Below are positions 10,452-21,098 of a stretch of 64,000 nt of DNA, in pieces. The translations under genes and the position numbers were made by a program. A model generated the notes under the pieces. It searched no databases and had not been told where the DNA came from. It worked only from the letters and a program-made list of their open reading frames with translations. The stretch is from Erythroxylum novogranatense (Eukaryota; Streptophyta; Magnoliopsida; Malpighiales; Erythroxylaceae): NCBI GenBank assembly GCA_029891385.1, contig CM057224.1:29653005-29717004 (forward strand). Direction: 5' to 3'. Position 1 is the first letter of the stretch. Each line of letters opens with the position of its first letter.

Positions 10452-13400
10452 TGTAACATTCCGTCCAAATATTAAGGGTTAGGATCAAAATTTCGGTACA
10501 TGTGAGCTCAAAGAGAGATTAAGCAAATGGATTTTCTTGCTCATGCATAATGTTAGCATATATGCACATAAATATTAAATCTTTGCACACAGAAAATAAA
10601 TATACATGCATTCATTGACAACATCTGGGTATGATTATTTTTAGATGTGATTTTATTGAAAATGAGAAGTAGTGAGAGTAGAGAGAGTGATCTTGGTATG
10701 AGTTGTGATAAGGAAAGATTTGGAAACAAAATTGGTAGTGATCTGGAAAAATATTCACTAAATATACTTCAATATTTTAGCCATAATGTTTTTTCTTCTG
10801 GTTGTTCAAACGAGATGATTTCTAATTAGGATTAACTTAGAGATATATGGCTACATTTCGTATGAAGACATCGAATCTCAATTCTGTCTTTAAGAGTCTC
10901 ACAATTTGTAATGAAGTGAGAATTAGGTCCAGTACATTAGGAGCTGAATGTAAAATTCATGTTCTAACTTTGAGAAAAAATCTGGATTAATTGAGATAGA
11001 TTTTGGTAAAGTTCATTCATTACAGATGTAGATCTTTCTTTTATCTTTCCAATGGTATATAGTATGAAAATTTTGGACATCGGAGTCAAAAGTTATGATC
11101 CTTATAAGTGGAGACGTTCTGGAGAAGAAAATGAGATGGAAGAAATGAGACGGAAGAAAATGAGAAGGAAGAAATGAGACAGAAGAAAATGAGATGGAGG
11201 AAATGAGACGGAAGAAATGAGACGGCAAAAAGTGAGACGCAAGAAGTGAGACGCAAAAAGTGAGATGCAAAAAATGAGACGCAAGAAGTAAGACGCAAAA
11301 AGTGAGATGCAAGAAGTAAGACGCAAAAAATAAGATGTAAGAAAGTAAAACGATAGGAACTAAGATGAAGTTATTGTACAAAGTAAGACAATTGAGGTCA
11401 AAAACATAGTTGCTTCTTTTGGTCATAACTTCCTCTCTAGACATCCAAATGACTTGGTTCTTAAACCATTGGATTCGTAAGACATTGTTCTACATCTATA
11501 CTAAAAAAAATCATAGTCCCTTGAATCAAATTGAGAAATATTGAGTGAAAAAGTATAACAGGTACAATGAGTGTACCCTTAAATAGTATGAACTGGTGTT
11601 ATTCTACTGAACATACTTTAGTATTTTGATGATATCTTGATCCATAGAGTTTCAAATGAGATGATTTTTTATTTGGAGTAAACTAGAAACATAGGGCTAC
11701 AAATTATATGAAGCAATTAAATTCTGAATCAGAATCTAAAAGTTTCAATTTCTGAATGGAAATCGAGTGTAGAGTACTGTCTCGGAATAAAAGCAGTCCA
11801 GAAATATTTGGAGTATAACTTTCACCTTACTGAACCAAATTGAATGCTTTTGGTGTCATTGGAAACGTAAGACAATATAGAAGAGTTTTTTGGAAGAAAG
11901 TTTTATGTTAGACTATTCAACGGTATTTGGGGCAAGACACTTAAGTATAAAAGACATAAGGCATAAATGGAAGAGCAAATGGGACAATTCTCACCCATTA
12001 AAGGCATAATTGGAAGAAGAAGTGTTGTCTAGCTTACAAATAAAGGAGAAAACGTGAATGAGAAGATTCCAAAAAAAAAAATGAGTGGATGAGAAATGAG
12101 ATAAGAAAGAGAAATGTGGAAAAGAATGAAAGAGAGAAAGAAGAGAAAACAAGCTAGGGTTTTAAATTCTTCATCATCTTCAAGAAAGTTTTTGAAGTTG
12201 ATCAAGAAGAGACAAAGGAAGAGGAAGGAAAGAGCTCAAATTTTAACTAAAGATCTCTTTATTTGGTAAAGAATCAAAGAAACCAAGAGAATCCTATCCA
12301 AGAATAAGGGGAAAGACAATCTTCACTTGGAGTTTTGACAAACAAATTAGGTCAAGTGTCCACATTCAGGCGTGCCCAAAATTTAGAAGCAAATGCTAAT
12401 CTGGAACATACTGTGAGTAGACCTAGATGGTCTCATTCTATTGTTAGTTTTGTTTGTCTTTTCGATATTAATTGAATTCTGAATGTGTTTGATTATGTTG
12501 GGTTCAGGATAGGAGGTCCGATGATTGTGATTGTGATTTGGATATTAAAATGCTAATTGTATGTGAATAAGATGAACTAAGTGCACTGAAGCGTTTGCTA
12601 AGTGAACCCTGAATGTGATATTGCATGCAAGTTAAGTGTGAATTCTTAACTATATGTTGAATTCCGGACTACGGTCCGATGATAAGTGATTATGACTGAA
12701 TAAGAGTATGCAATATAAGTGACGCATTCCATCTCATGAATGCATGAAATATAAAGGCATTATGACTTATGTTGCCGGTATGAAGCGCTTCCACGTAGAG
12801 CTATGCTCCTTGATTCTGTTCTAACTGAGCCTTATGGGCTAGTATTTTGCTATGACTGAGCCCTATGGGCCAATATTTTGTTTTGACTGAGCTTACGGGC
12901 CAGTATTCTGTATATGTGAGTGATAGGCACTCAGTCACAACAATAAGAACGAATGTGAGTCCCATACAAATGGCATATGCATAATATGATTGTTTGAGTG
13001 AATTGAATATGAACGAAAATGTAAAATTCTGTATGCTATGTAATTTATGTATTATGTGAATGGGTGAGTCATCGATGATGGTTAATCATTGAGTTTGCAA
13101 AAATCACCCAAAATTTGTAAATATTTTTTAGAACTTAGAAGAATACCACATCGGGCCAACGAGAGTATACCTACAGCATGCAAGTGAAGAATAGAGGTCG
13201 GGATCAGTTTGCGTCTGCATTGCATTTCTCTAACTATATTGAATTGTTATTTTGCAACTTTTGTATAAATTCGTATCTTGAAATTAACTCAAGTATTTTG
13301 TATTTGTGAAAGGGCCCAATTGTCTATTGAAATTTTATGGATCATATTATGGAATAAAAATTTTTATGAATGAAATGGGCCCAATTTGATTACTGATTTT

Positions 13401-13542
13401 TGTATATTGTGTTTGTGATTTTAAAAAAATTATATACCAATTCTGATTGTTTTAAACACTTTAGCATGTCATCCTCGCGAGACACGGACTCGAATATCAC
13501 CATCGATGTCGGGTTTGGGCCTTGCGGGAGTGGGGTGCTACA
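10452..13542 (+). mobile_element. 3' LTR of element B
   Basis: A 3091-bp LTR from TGTAACATT to GGGGTGCTACA, flanked on the left by the polypurine tract. It is collinear with 2875-5324 with scattered substitutions. It contains cassette a at 11111-11354, a decayed TATA box, a GA-rich leader, hairpin array h near 12820-12915 and the conserved hairpin. The right flank TACAT (13543-13547) would be one copy of the target duplication; the other is outside the window. Confidence 0.88.
11111..11354 (+). repeat. Cassette a: 14-bp tandem repeat in B 3' LTR
   Basis: The same 14-bp repeat as at 2875-3134, bounded by conserved LTR text (TCAAAAGTTATGATC on the left, GAACTAAGATGAAG on the right). LTR H has a different cassette between the same flanks. 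Confidence 0.85.
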
Positions 13543-13717
13543 TACATCTTTTCCAAAAAGGTATCACTCAAATCATGTAACAAACATATAGCAGAATTCA
13601 CGCCCATTTATGAACAATGATGTAGCAATTATGATGCAATTGAAAATAAAAAAACTTCTTTGATTTAACGAAAACAGTAATGGCTTATTAACTTAATTAT
13701 AAACATGAAACTCACCT
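13543..13717 (-). mobile_element. LTR H, left piece, between insertions B and S
   Basis: The sequence continues at 19243 once element S and one CACCT copy are removed. In minus sense it starts directly after TCAAG|GTGAGT, a donor-like site cut by the S insertion. No coding signal. Confidence 0.55.
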
Positions 13718-14978
13718 TGTAAACGATCTAGAAGGGGGTTGAATAGATCTTTTCAAGCTTTTTGTAAAATTATACAATAAAATCATAAGTTAATTCACAC
13801 AAAAACAATTTTAAAAAATTTAAATGTAAAGAGTAGGGAAGAAGAGCAAACACTGTTTTTATAGAGGTTCAGTGATAAGACCTACGTCCTCTACCTAAGT
13901 TCCCACTTAGGATTTGGCAAATCACTTTAATACACAATTTTTAATTTAGTGTGAACTCTTACAACACTAATTGATTCCCAACTCATGCTACCTTTTACAA
14001 CCGATTTGTTTTCCGGTACAAATCCTACTAACACCACTTGATTTTCGGCTCAAGCAACCTTTACAATTGATTTGTTTTCCGACACAAATCCTACCTCACA
14101 AGTGATTCTCCTCTAATCACTCAAAAAAGATAATGAGATAAAGAAGAAAGAACAATGCTCAATACATATATGAAAATGAGCTAAGAGCAATATAGAGCCA
14201 GTTTAGAGTTGTTGTCTCTCTTTTGGCTATCTAGACATGTATCTATTTATCCCTTGATCTTCATTAATTTATTTTCAACCTCTTGGAAGATTATAGATGT
14301 TGGAGAGTCTCATAACTGTTGCTGATTATCTTATGGCCGTTGTATGAATATTTCCTTTCCATTTGTGACTAATTGACTTCGTCAGAATCAGTTTGTTGTA
14401 CTCGTAAGTTGACTTGTCGTGGTGTGTAAGTCGACTTGTAATAACAATTTTCGTAAAACTTCATCTCTGCTCTTCTATAAGTCGACTTATGCAGTGTAAG
14501 TCGACTTGTAACCTTCAATAAGTCGACTTATAGTCTATTAGTTGACTTGTGTTGTTCTCAACCTGACAGATCTTGATATATTAGTCGACTTATGATTTAC
14601 TAGTCGATTTATGTTGGCTTCAACAGTTATATTACAGAAAATCTTGATCTTTAATTGTTGGGATACATATCTTTGAAGATCTTTATCCATCATATTCATC
14701 CTTAAATATCTCTAGCACATTTAAGGAAATTTCCATCTTGATTCCACAATGATTAATCTCTTGCCCATCAAAGATTAATGCTTTAAGGAAATTTCCATCT
14801 TGATTCCACAATGATTAATCTCTTACCCATTAAGGATTAATGCTATCTTGATTTGCACAATTCTTTTATTGAATATCAATCCCATAATACCTGAAATAAT
14901 TTCTTAACCAATTCTATACATTTTATTATTATCAAAACATAAGTGGGATTTAATTTGTCAACCATCATTGGTCCAACA
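13718..14978 (-). repeat. Left LTR of S (3' LTR in element sense)
   Basis: 1261 bp, about 60 bp longer than its partner because the segment around 14713-14850 (ATTTCCATCTTGATTCCACA) is tandemly duplicated. Minus-sense TATA-like ATAAATAG at 14243-14250. Confidence 0.88.
14403..14613. repeat. Cassette g: AAGTCGACTT palindromes in S left LTR
   Basis: Eight copies or near-copies of the palindrome AAGTCGACTT or TAGTCGACTT spaced 18-45 bp apart, with variants such as AAGTTGACTT. In element sense they lie upstream of the TATA-like site. Confidence 0.85.
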
Positions 14979-15515
14979 ATCTCCCCCTTTTTGATAATGA
15001 CAAAACATTTAGAAATTGTTTAAGAAATTGAAAACAAAGAAACATTGATCAAGGTTTTTAAGCCTTGTCTTTTTAGTTAGAAGTCTCCCCCTCAATCATA
15101 TAAATCATTGAATTTAATAACCTTGTAAGATCAAATTCATAAAAGTAATTTGAAATCAAGATAGACTCAAATCACAGACAATTTAACATACATACTCCCC
15201 CTTAATCAAGTAACTAAAGAATATCCAATTTCCCATTTTATATCTCCCCCTTTTTGATAATGACAAAACATTTAGAAATTGTTTAAGAAATTGAAAACAA
15301 AGAAACATTGATCAAGGTTTTTAAGCCTTGTCGTTTTAGTTAGAAGTCTCCCCCTCAATCATATAAATCATTGAATTTAATAACCTTGTAAGATCAAATT
15401 CATAAAAGTAATTTGAAATCAAGATAGACTCAAATCAAAGACAATTTAACATACATAATCCCCCTTAATCAAGTAACAAAAAAATATCCAATTTCCCATT
15501 TTACTCCCCCTTTTT
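14979..15515 (-). repeat. Polypurine tract and 263-bp tandem duplication in S
   Basis: The tract beside the LTR reads ATCTCCCCCTTTTTG on the plus strand. The 263 bp starting there (14979) is repeated almost exactly from 15242, and a third partial tract occurs at 15504. The region therefore contains several CTCCCCCT tracts, only the first abutting the LTR. Confidence 0.85.
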
Positions 15516-15774
15516 GTCATAATCAAAACAACTAATATGAAATGTCGCAAATATGAAGAGAAAAAATTATCGCAATTGCATTAAATATAGAAACAAGTCA
15601 TCAAACACAAATAGTCTCTAGTAGCAAGAAAATACAAATAATATGAAATGTTGGTCTTGGCTAAATACAAAAACCATCATGGTGGAGAAACATCATCATA
15701 GAGAAATCTCAAAAGTAGAAGAGAATGTGTTTTCGGAGATTTGGGGAAAAAGTGAGTTTTTTTTAAGAAGACCC

Positions 15775-15925
15775 AGATGACTTATAGTCGACTGATAGGA
15801 TATTAGTCGAATAATAATAAATAAAAACAAGAGTGGGGATACAAAACTAGTCGACTGGTCGCATATAATTAGTCGAATGGATTTGAAAAATAGATGAATT
15901 ACCTGACTATGGCTGTAATACTCGA
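15775..15925. repeat. Cassette g copies in the S interior near the polypurine tract
   Basis: Four TAGTCGACT or TAGTCGAA units and one CTCGACTG unit in non-coding sequence between protease and the polypurine tract, where the missing pol should be. Confidence 0.7.
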
Positions 15926-15943
15926 CTGAAGCATTTAAACACC

Positions 15944-16320
15944 TTATCTCTTGATGCAATGGTCAACAATATATGTATTTCTATGTCTCAAACCAATGAA
16001 AGCAACATTTTCATCTTTCTTAACCATACAATGATATGATTCAAATGTCACATTAAAATTCATATCATATAATTGAGAGACACTTAGCAAATCATGTTTC
16101 AAGCCATCAACAACCAATACATTGTCAATGGTAGGCAAAGGTTCCTTACCCTCTTTACCAACACTAATGACTTTACCTTTGTTGTTGTCTCCAAATGTGA
16201 CATATCCTAGATTCTTTGGTTTGATTTTTGCAAATAAGTTCTTATCTCCACTCATATGCCTTGAATATCCACTATCAATGTACCATATGCTTGGTGGATT
16301 TTCATTCCTTGCTTGTACCT
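15944..16320 (-). pseudogene. S protease / gag-pre-integrase remnant
   Basis: The minus strand encodes a copia aspartic protease segment. WYIDSGYSRHMSGD is visible with the catalytic DSG at 16268-16276, followed by VTFGDNNKGK and NVLVVDGLKHDLLSVSQL, the conserved block leading toward the pre-integrase region. The Cys usually following DSG is Tyr here. The frame differs from the upstream gag frame, so a frameshift lies near 16300-16320. The reading ends at about 15944, and none of integrase, reverse transcriptase or RNase H follows. In the family this protease processes the Gag-Pol polyprotein in the virus-like particle; this copy cannot be functional. Confidence 0.85.
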
Positions 16321-17935
16321 ACAACTGAAACATTCTTTCTTCTCATTAGTACCCAAGCCATTTTGGGTCCATTTTGGTTAGTCATATAAACCACATTAGG
16401 AGGTGTTGTACCTTTTACCAGCCAGATTTTCTTGACATTAATACATCTTCTAATACTTTTGTATGCAATTTCTATATGACCATCTTTTAAGCATCTAGCA
16501 CATTTAGCAATTTTGCCATCTGTAGTAAATTTAGAAATCAAAGAACAATCTCTATCAAATGGATCATATCCTAAACCATGTTTAGAAATTAAATATCTTT
16601 GTAAAGATAACATCTTTTCAAACTTTTCATTCCCACCAGTAAATTTTTCAACCACATAGAAAAATTCCTTTCTAAGTCTATCAAGCTCACAAGTAAGATT
16701 TTTTTTCTTCAGCAAGGCATGTAGAGTGGTCTTCCTTATTGCAATCTAAATCATTAATAGTCTCATGTAAAACATTATTTTTAGCAACTAGATCTCTTAT
16801 TTTCTTACTCAACTTCTTGTTGATTTCAATAGCTTCTTCAAAATCGATTTGTAAAGCATTAAAAGAATCTCTAAGATCTTGATCAAAGAAAGTTACCTCA
16901 TCTTCTTCATCACTTATTGAGGAGCTATTTGCCATGAGCGCTAAGTTGTTTTCATCATTACTTTGGTATGCTTCCTCTTCATCACTCCAAGTGGCTACTA
17001 GGCTAGCTTTCTTCTTCCCTTTGTCATACTTGTCATTTTTCTGGAAATTTAAAGTAGAAGATGAGCATTTTCATTCTCTAGCATGATGTCCTCTTTTTCC
17101 ACATTTCCAACAATCTTCATTGCTCTTCTTTTCTTCATAGCCCTTAGATCTTCTTTCCATGGTGTACTTCTTTCTTTCTTCATTTCTTCCACCAATTAAT
17201 TCTTTCCTCCTATTTTTGAGTAGTCCTTTGAACTTTCTCAAGTTTCTAGCATACATTGCTAGTTCTTCATCTTCTTCCTCTTCATTTATTTCTTCGTCAC
17301 TTTCATTAAGAGAAGAAACATTAGCTTTTAAAGCAATTGACTTTTGTGACTTACCTCTTCCTCCTCTTGATTTGAGAATGATCTCATAGTTTATGAGTGA
17401 TCCCACCAAGGCATTGAATTCCAAATGATTGAGATCCTTAGACTCCATAATAGCAGTGACTTGTGAGTCCCATTATTTCAGTAGTGAGCGAAGAATCTTC
17501 TTCACCTTCTCGCTATATGTCATATGCTTTCCAAGGTTGCCTAATCCATTTATGATTTCTGCAAAACGATCAAGCATAGTGGAAATAGAATCACCTTCGT
17601 TCATGACAAACATTTCATAGTCATGGAGAAGCATGTTGATTTTTGTCTCTCGAACTTGATTGGTTCCTTCATGAGTGATGTGTAGTCTCTCTCACATTTC
17701 TTTAGCACTCATACAGGAGTTTACTCGATTCCTTTCCTCAACCGTGAAAGCACAATATATCAATTTCATAGCTTTAGCGTTGATGTAGGCTTGCTTCCAA
17801 TCATTGTCATCATATTCCAGCTCCGTTTTCACCTCGCCATTTTCTTTTAATGGAACACGTGGACCAAAGATGATGATCTTCCAATACTCCACTCCCTCGC
17901 TTATAATGTGATACTTCATAGGATTTTTTCAAGAA
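16302..17935 (-). pseudogene. gag: S gag, SIRE-like, broken
   Basis: Minus-strand Gag remnant; in the family this protein forms the particle and binds RNA. From the N side: a UBN2-type gag region (17919-17692, KAMKLIYCAFTVEERNRV), a TGG-to-TGA stop at about 17690, another stop near 17474, then a segment (17448-17071) ending in the zinc knuckle CWKCGKRGHHARE, whose last Cys codon is TGA. An acidic coiled-coil C-terminus follows (16935-16687). A run of eight A residues at 16698-16705 coincides with a one-base frame change into the last segment (16715-16302), which has a second knuckle-like CARCLKDGHIEIAY lacking its final Cys. At least three stops and one frameshift make it non-functional. Confidence 0.85.
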
Positions 17936-18023
17936 GAATAGTTAGTGCCATTAAACGAAGGAGGGCAATTATTTGTGTTACCTTCATCCGCTAGGTTATT
18001 GTGTGCCATCCCTGGATACTTCT

Positions 18024-18035
18024 GCTCTGATACCA
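18024..18035 (-). other. Primer-binding site of S
   Basis: Minus-strand TGGTATCAGAGC, complementary to initiator tRNA-Met, two bases from the right LTR. Confidence 0.9.
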
Positions 18036-18037
18036 AT

Positions 18038-19237
18038 TGTAAACGATCTACAAGGGGGGTTGAATAGTTCTTTTAAAGCTTTTTGTAAAATTCTACAATA
18101 AAATCATAAGTTAATTCACACAAAAACAATTTAAACAAATTCAAATGTAAAGAGTAGGGAAGAAGAGCAATCACTATTTTTATAGATGTTCGGTGCTAAG
18201 ACCTACGTCCTCTACCTAAGCTCCCACTTAGGATTTGGCAAACCACTTTACTACATACTTTTTAGTTTAGTGTGAACTCTTACAACACCACTTGATTTCC
18301 AGCTCAAGCTACCTTTTACAACCGATTTGTTTTCCGGTATAAATTCTACCAACACCACTTGATTTCCGGCTCAAGCTACCTTTACAATTGATTTGTCTTC
18401 CGACACAAATCCTACCTCACAAGTGATTCTCCTCTAATCACTCAACACAGATAATGAGATAAAGAAGAAAGAACAATGCTGAATACAGATATGAAAATGA
18501 GCTAAGAGCAATATAGAGCCAGTTTAGAGTTATTGTCTCTCTTTTGGCTATCTAGACATGTATCTATTTATCCCTTGATCTTCATCAATTTATTTTCAGC
18601 CTCTTAGAAGATTATAGACGTTGGAGAGTCCCATAACCTTTGTTGATTATCTTATAGCCGTTGCATGAATATTTCCTTTCCATTTGTGACTAATTGACTT
18701 CTTCAGAATCAGTTTGCTGTACTCGTAAGTCGACTTGTTGTGGTGTGTAAGTAGACTTGTAACAACGATTGTCATAAAACTTTATCTCCGCTTTTCTATA
18801 AGTCGACTTATGCAGTGTAAGTCAACTTGTAAACTTCGATAAGTCGACTTATAGTCTATTAGTCGACTTGTGTTATTCTCAACCTGACAGATCTTGATAT
18901 ATTAGTCGACTTATGATTTACTAGTCGATTTATGTTGGCTTCAACGGTTATATTGCAGAAAATCTTGATCTTTAATTGTTGGGATACATATCTTTGAAGA
19001 TCTTTATCCATAATCTTCATCCTTGAATATCTCTAGCACATTTAAGGAAATTTTCATCTTGATTTCACAATGATTAATATCTTACCCATCAAGGATTAAT
19101 GCTATCTTGATTTGCACAATTCTTTTATTGAATATCAATCCCATAATACCTTAAATGATTTCTTAACCAATTCTATACAATTTATTATTATCAAAACATA
19201 AGTGAGATTTAATTTTTCAACCACCATTGGTCCAACA
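18038..19237 (-). repeat. Right LTR of S (5' LTR in element sense)
   Basis: 1200 bp, collinear with the left LTR with a few percent substitutions and without the internal duplication. Bounded by the primer-binding site and the CACCT duplication. Confidence 0.88.
18723..18932. repeat. Cassette g in S right LTR
   Basis: The same series of AAGTCGACTT-type palindromes as in the left LTR, with independent point changes (for example AAGTAGACTT, AAGTCAACTT). Confidence 0.85.
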
Positions 19238-19242
19238 CACCT

Positions 19243-20787
19243 TGATTTCCTTACTTATAGACTTGATCAAAAAGCCTCTTCTCTTGTTCCTTTTTTCTTA
19301 AGTTTTCAATAACACCAAAATCAATCCATTTGGTTCAGTAGTGTGAAAGTTATACTCCAATATCTCCGGACTACTTTTATTCCGAGACAATACTTTATAC
19401 TCAACTTTCATCTAAAACTTGAAACTCTTAGAGTCCGATTCAGAATTTGATTTCTTCATATAATTTGTATCCCTATGTTTCTAGTTTACTCCAAATCAAA
19501 ATTCATATCATTTGGAACTCTACGTATCAAGATATCATCAAAATATTGAAGTATGTTCAGTAGAATAACACCAGTTCATACTATTTAAGGGTACACTCAC
19601 TGTACCTGTGCTACTTTTTCCCTCAATCTTTCTTAATTTGATTCAGAGAGCTATGATTTCTGGTAACGATGTAGAGCAATATCTTACGAATCCAATGTTT
19701 TAAGAACTAGATCATTTGGATGTCTAGAGAGGAAGTTATGACTAAAAGAAGCAACTATGTTTATGACCTCAATCATCTTACTTTGCTTCGTCTTACATGA
19801 ACAGTAACATCGTCTTAGATGAATAGTAACATCATCTTAGATGAACAGCAACTAAGACAATGTTTTCTTCCTTCTTTCTTTAGCATCGTCTTAGATGAAG
19901 AGTAACATCATCTTAGATGAATAGTATCTAAAACAATGTTTTTTTTCTTTTTTCTTTTGCATCGTCTTAGATGAACAGTAACATCTTCTTAAATGAACAG
20001 TAACTAAGACAATGTTTTCTTCATTCTTTCTTTTGCATCATCTTAGATGAACAATAACATCATCTTAGATGAACAATAACTAAGACAATGTTCTCTTCCT
20101 TCTTTCTTTTGCATCGTCTTAGATGAACAGTAACATCGTCTTAGATGAACAGTAACTAAGCAATGTTTTCTTCCTTCTTTCTTTTGTATCTCCTTTTATA
20201 AAGATCATAACTTTTGACTCAGATGCACAAAATTTTCATACTATATACCGTTGGAAATATAAAAGAAAACTATAAAATTATCAGGAAAGAAAATTTGCCA
20301 AAATATATCTAGATCAATCCCAAATTTGCCCCTAAATTCTGAAGACAAAATTTACATTCATCCATTAATGTACTGGACCCAATTCTCATTTCATGACAAA
20401 TTTTGAGATTCTTAGAGACATAATTGAAATTTAATGTCTTCATAAAAAATGTATCCATATATCTCTAGTTTAATCCAAATTAAGAATCATCTCATTTGGA
20501 CAACTAGAAAAACTGTTGTGACTAAATGACTGAAACATACTCAGTGAACATTTTCCAGATCAACTATCAATTTGTTTCAAAATCTTCCCTTAATACAACT
20601 CATACCAAGATCACCTTTTTCTACTGTATTTTCCCTTCATTCTCAAATTCATTTCAAATCAATGTCCTCCATAAAGAAAAATTATAATCCATGACTAATC
20701 ATGAACACCATTAGCAGAACATACACATATATACCTATTTTTTTCATCAATTTACTACACAAATATTGCTTTCATTTTACTGCTAAC
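19243..20787 (-). mobile_element. LTR H, right piece, truncated, relative of LTR B
   Basis: The reverse complement is collinear with LTR B on both sides of its cassette. Examples are 19320-19640 with about 3350-3620, and 20200-20700 with about 10640-11100. Between those flanks it carries cassette b rather than cassette a. The LTR terminus is missing; the sequence changes at about 20788 into D interior. Both B (at 13543) and S inserted into this LTR. Confidence 0.75.
19795..20188 (-). repeat. Cassette b: CATCGTCTTAGATGAACAG repeats in LTR H
   Basis: About ten copies of a 22-bp unit (CATCGTCTTAGATGAACAG plus TAA), mostly in pairs separated by CTAAGACAATGTTTTCTTCC-type spacers, giving a higher-order period near 76 bp. 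The phrase ATGAACAGTAACATCGTC also occurs in cassette d of LTR E. Confidence 0.85.
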
Positions 20788-21098
20788 TTTGATCTTAATT
20801 GTTTGGGTTACCAATGCCCAATAGCATTATAGTATTGGAGACTAATATGATCCAAGATTTGATGATGTATGGATGAATGCATGAAGAAGAATGTTTAACG
20901 CGTATGAGCAATGTAAGTAAAGAGACTTTTGAAAGAACTGTGCTGATACAGATTTTATCATATGGATTTGGAAATTCTACTCTAGCACTAAGAGTTTTGG
21001 CTAAATTAAAGGTAGCATAATGCATTGATTTTACATGTATGGAGATAGCTAAAGATCTATAAGTTGATTTTGATACATGATTTAGAACAGTTGCATTA
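20788..21098 (+). mobile_element. I0: orphan fragment of D interior
   Basis: Nearly identical to 23981-24293 in I1 and 45582-45894 in I2. It stops at TTGCATTA and passes straight into the middle of a D LTR across a shared TTATGATG-like junction. I read it as the remains of a third interior unit after a deletion that took the rest of I0 and the first ~2.4 kb of LTR1. Confidence 0.7.

Larger units (their letters stand above)
13718..19237 (-). mobile_element. Element S: SIRE-like Ty1/copia, internally deleted
   Basis: Two LTRs (13718-14978 and 18038-19237) begin TGTAAACGATCTA and end GGTCCAACA, flanked by perfect CACCT duplications at 13713-13717 and 19238-19242. The primer-binding site and polypurine tract are in place. 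Coding runs on the minus strand: gag, then protease, then nothing. Integrase, reverse transcriptase and RNase H are absent. The long coiled acidic gag C-terminus and the protease style point to the SIRE/Maximus lineage. The intact duplications are consistent with a non-autonomous element moved in trans, although deletion after insertion is possible. Confidence 0.88.

Noticed and set aside
19795..20188. Regularly spaced 22-bp repeats resembling a CRISPR array
   Set aside because: Units are paired and partly contiguous, spacers repeat one another, the context is a plant LTR and there are no cas genes.
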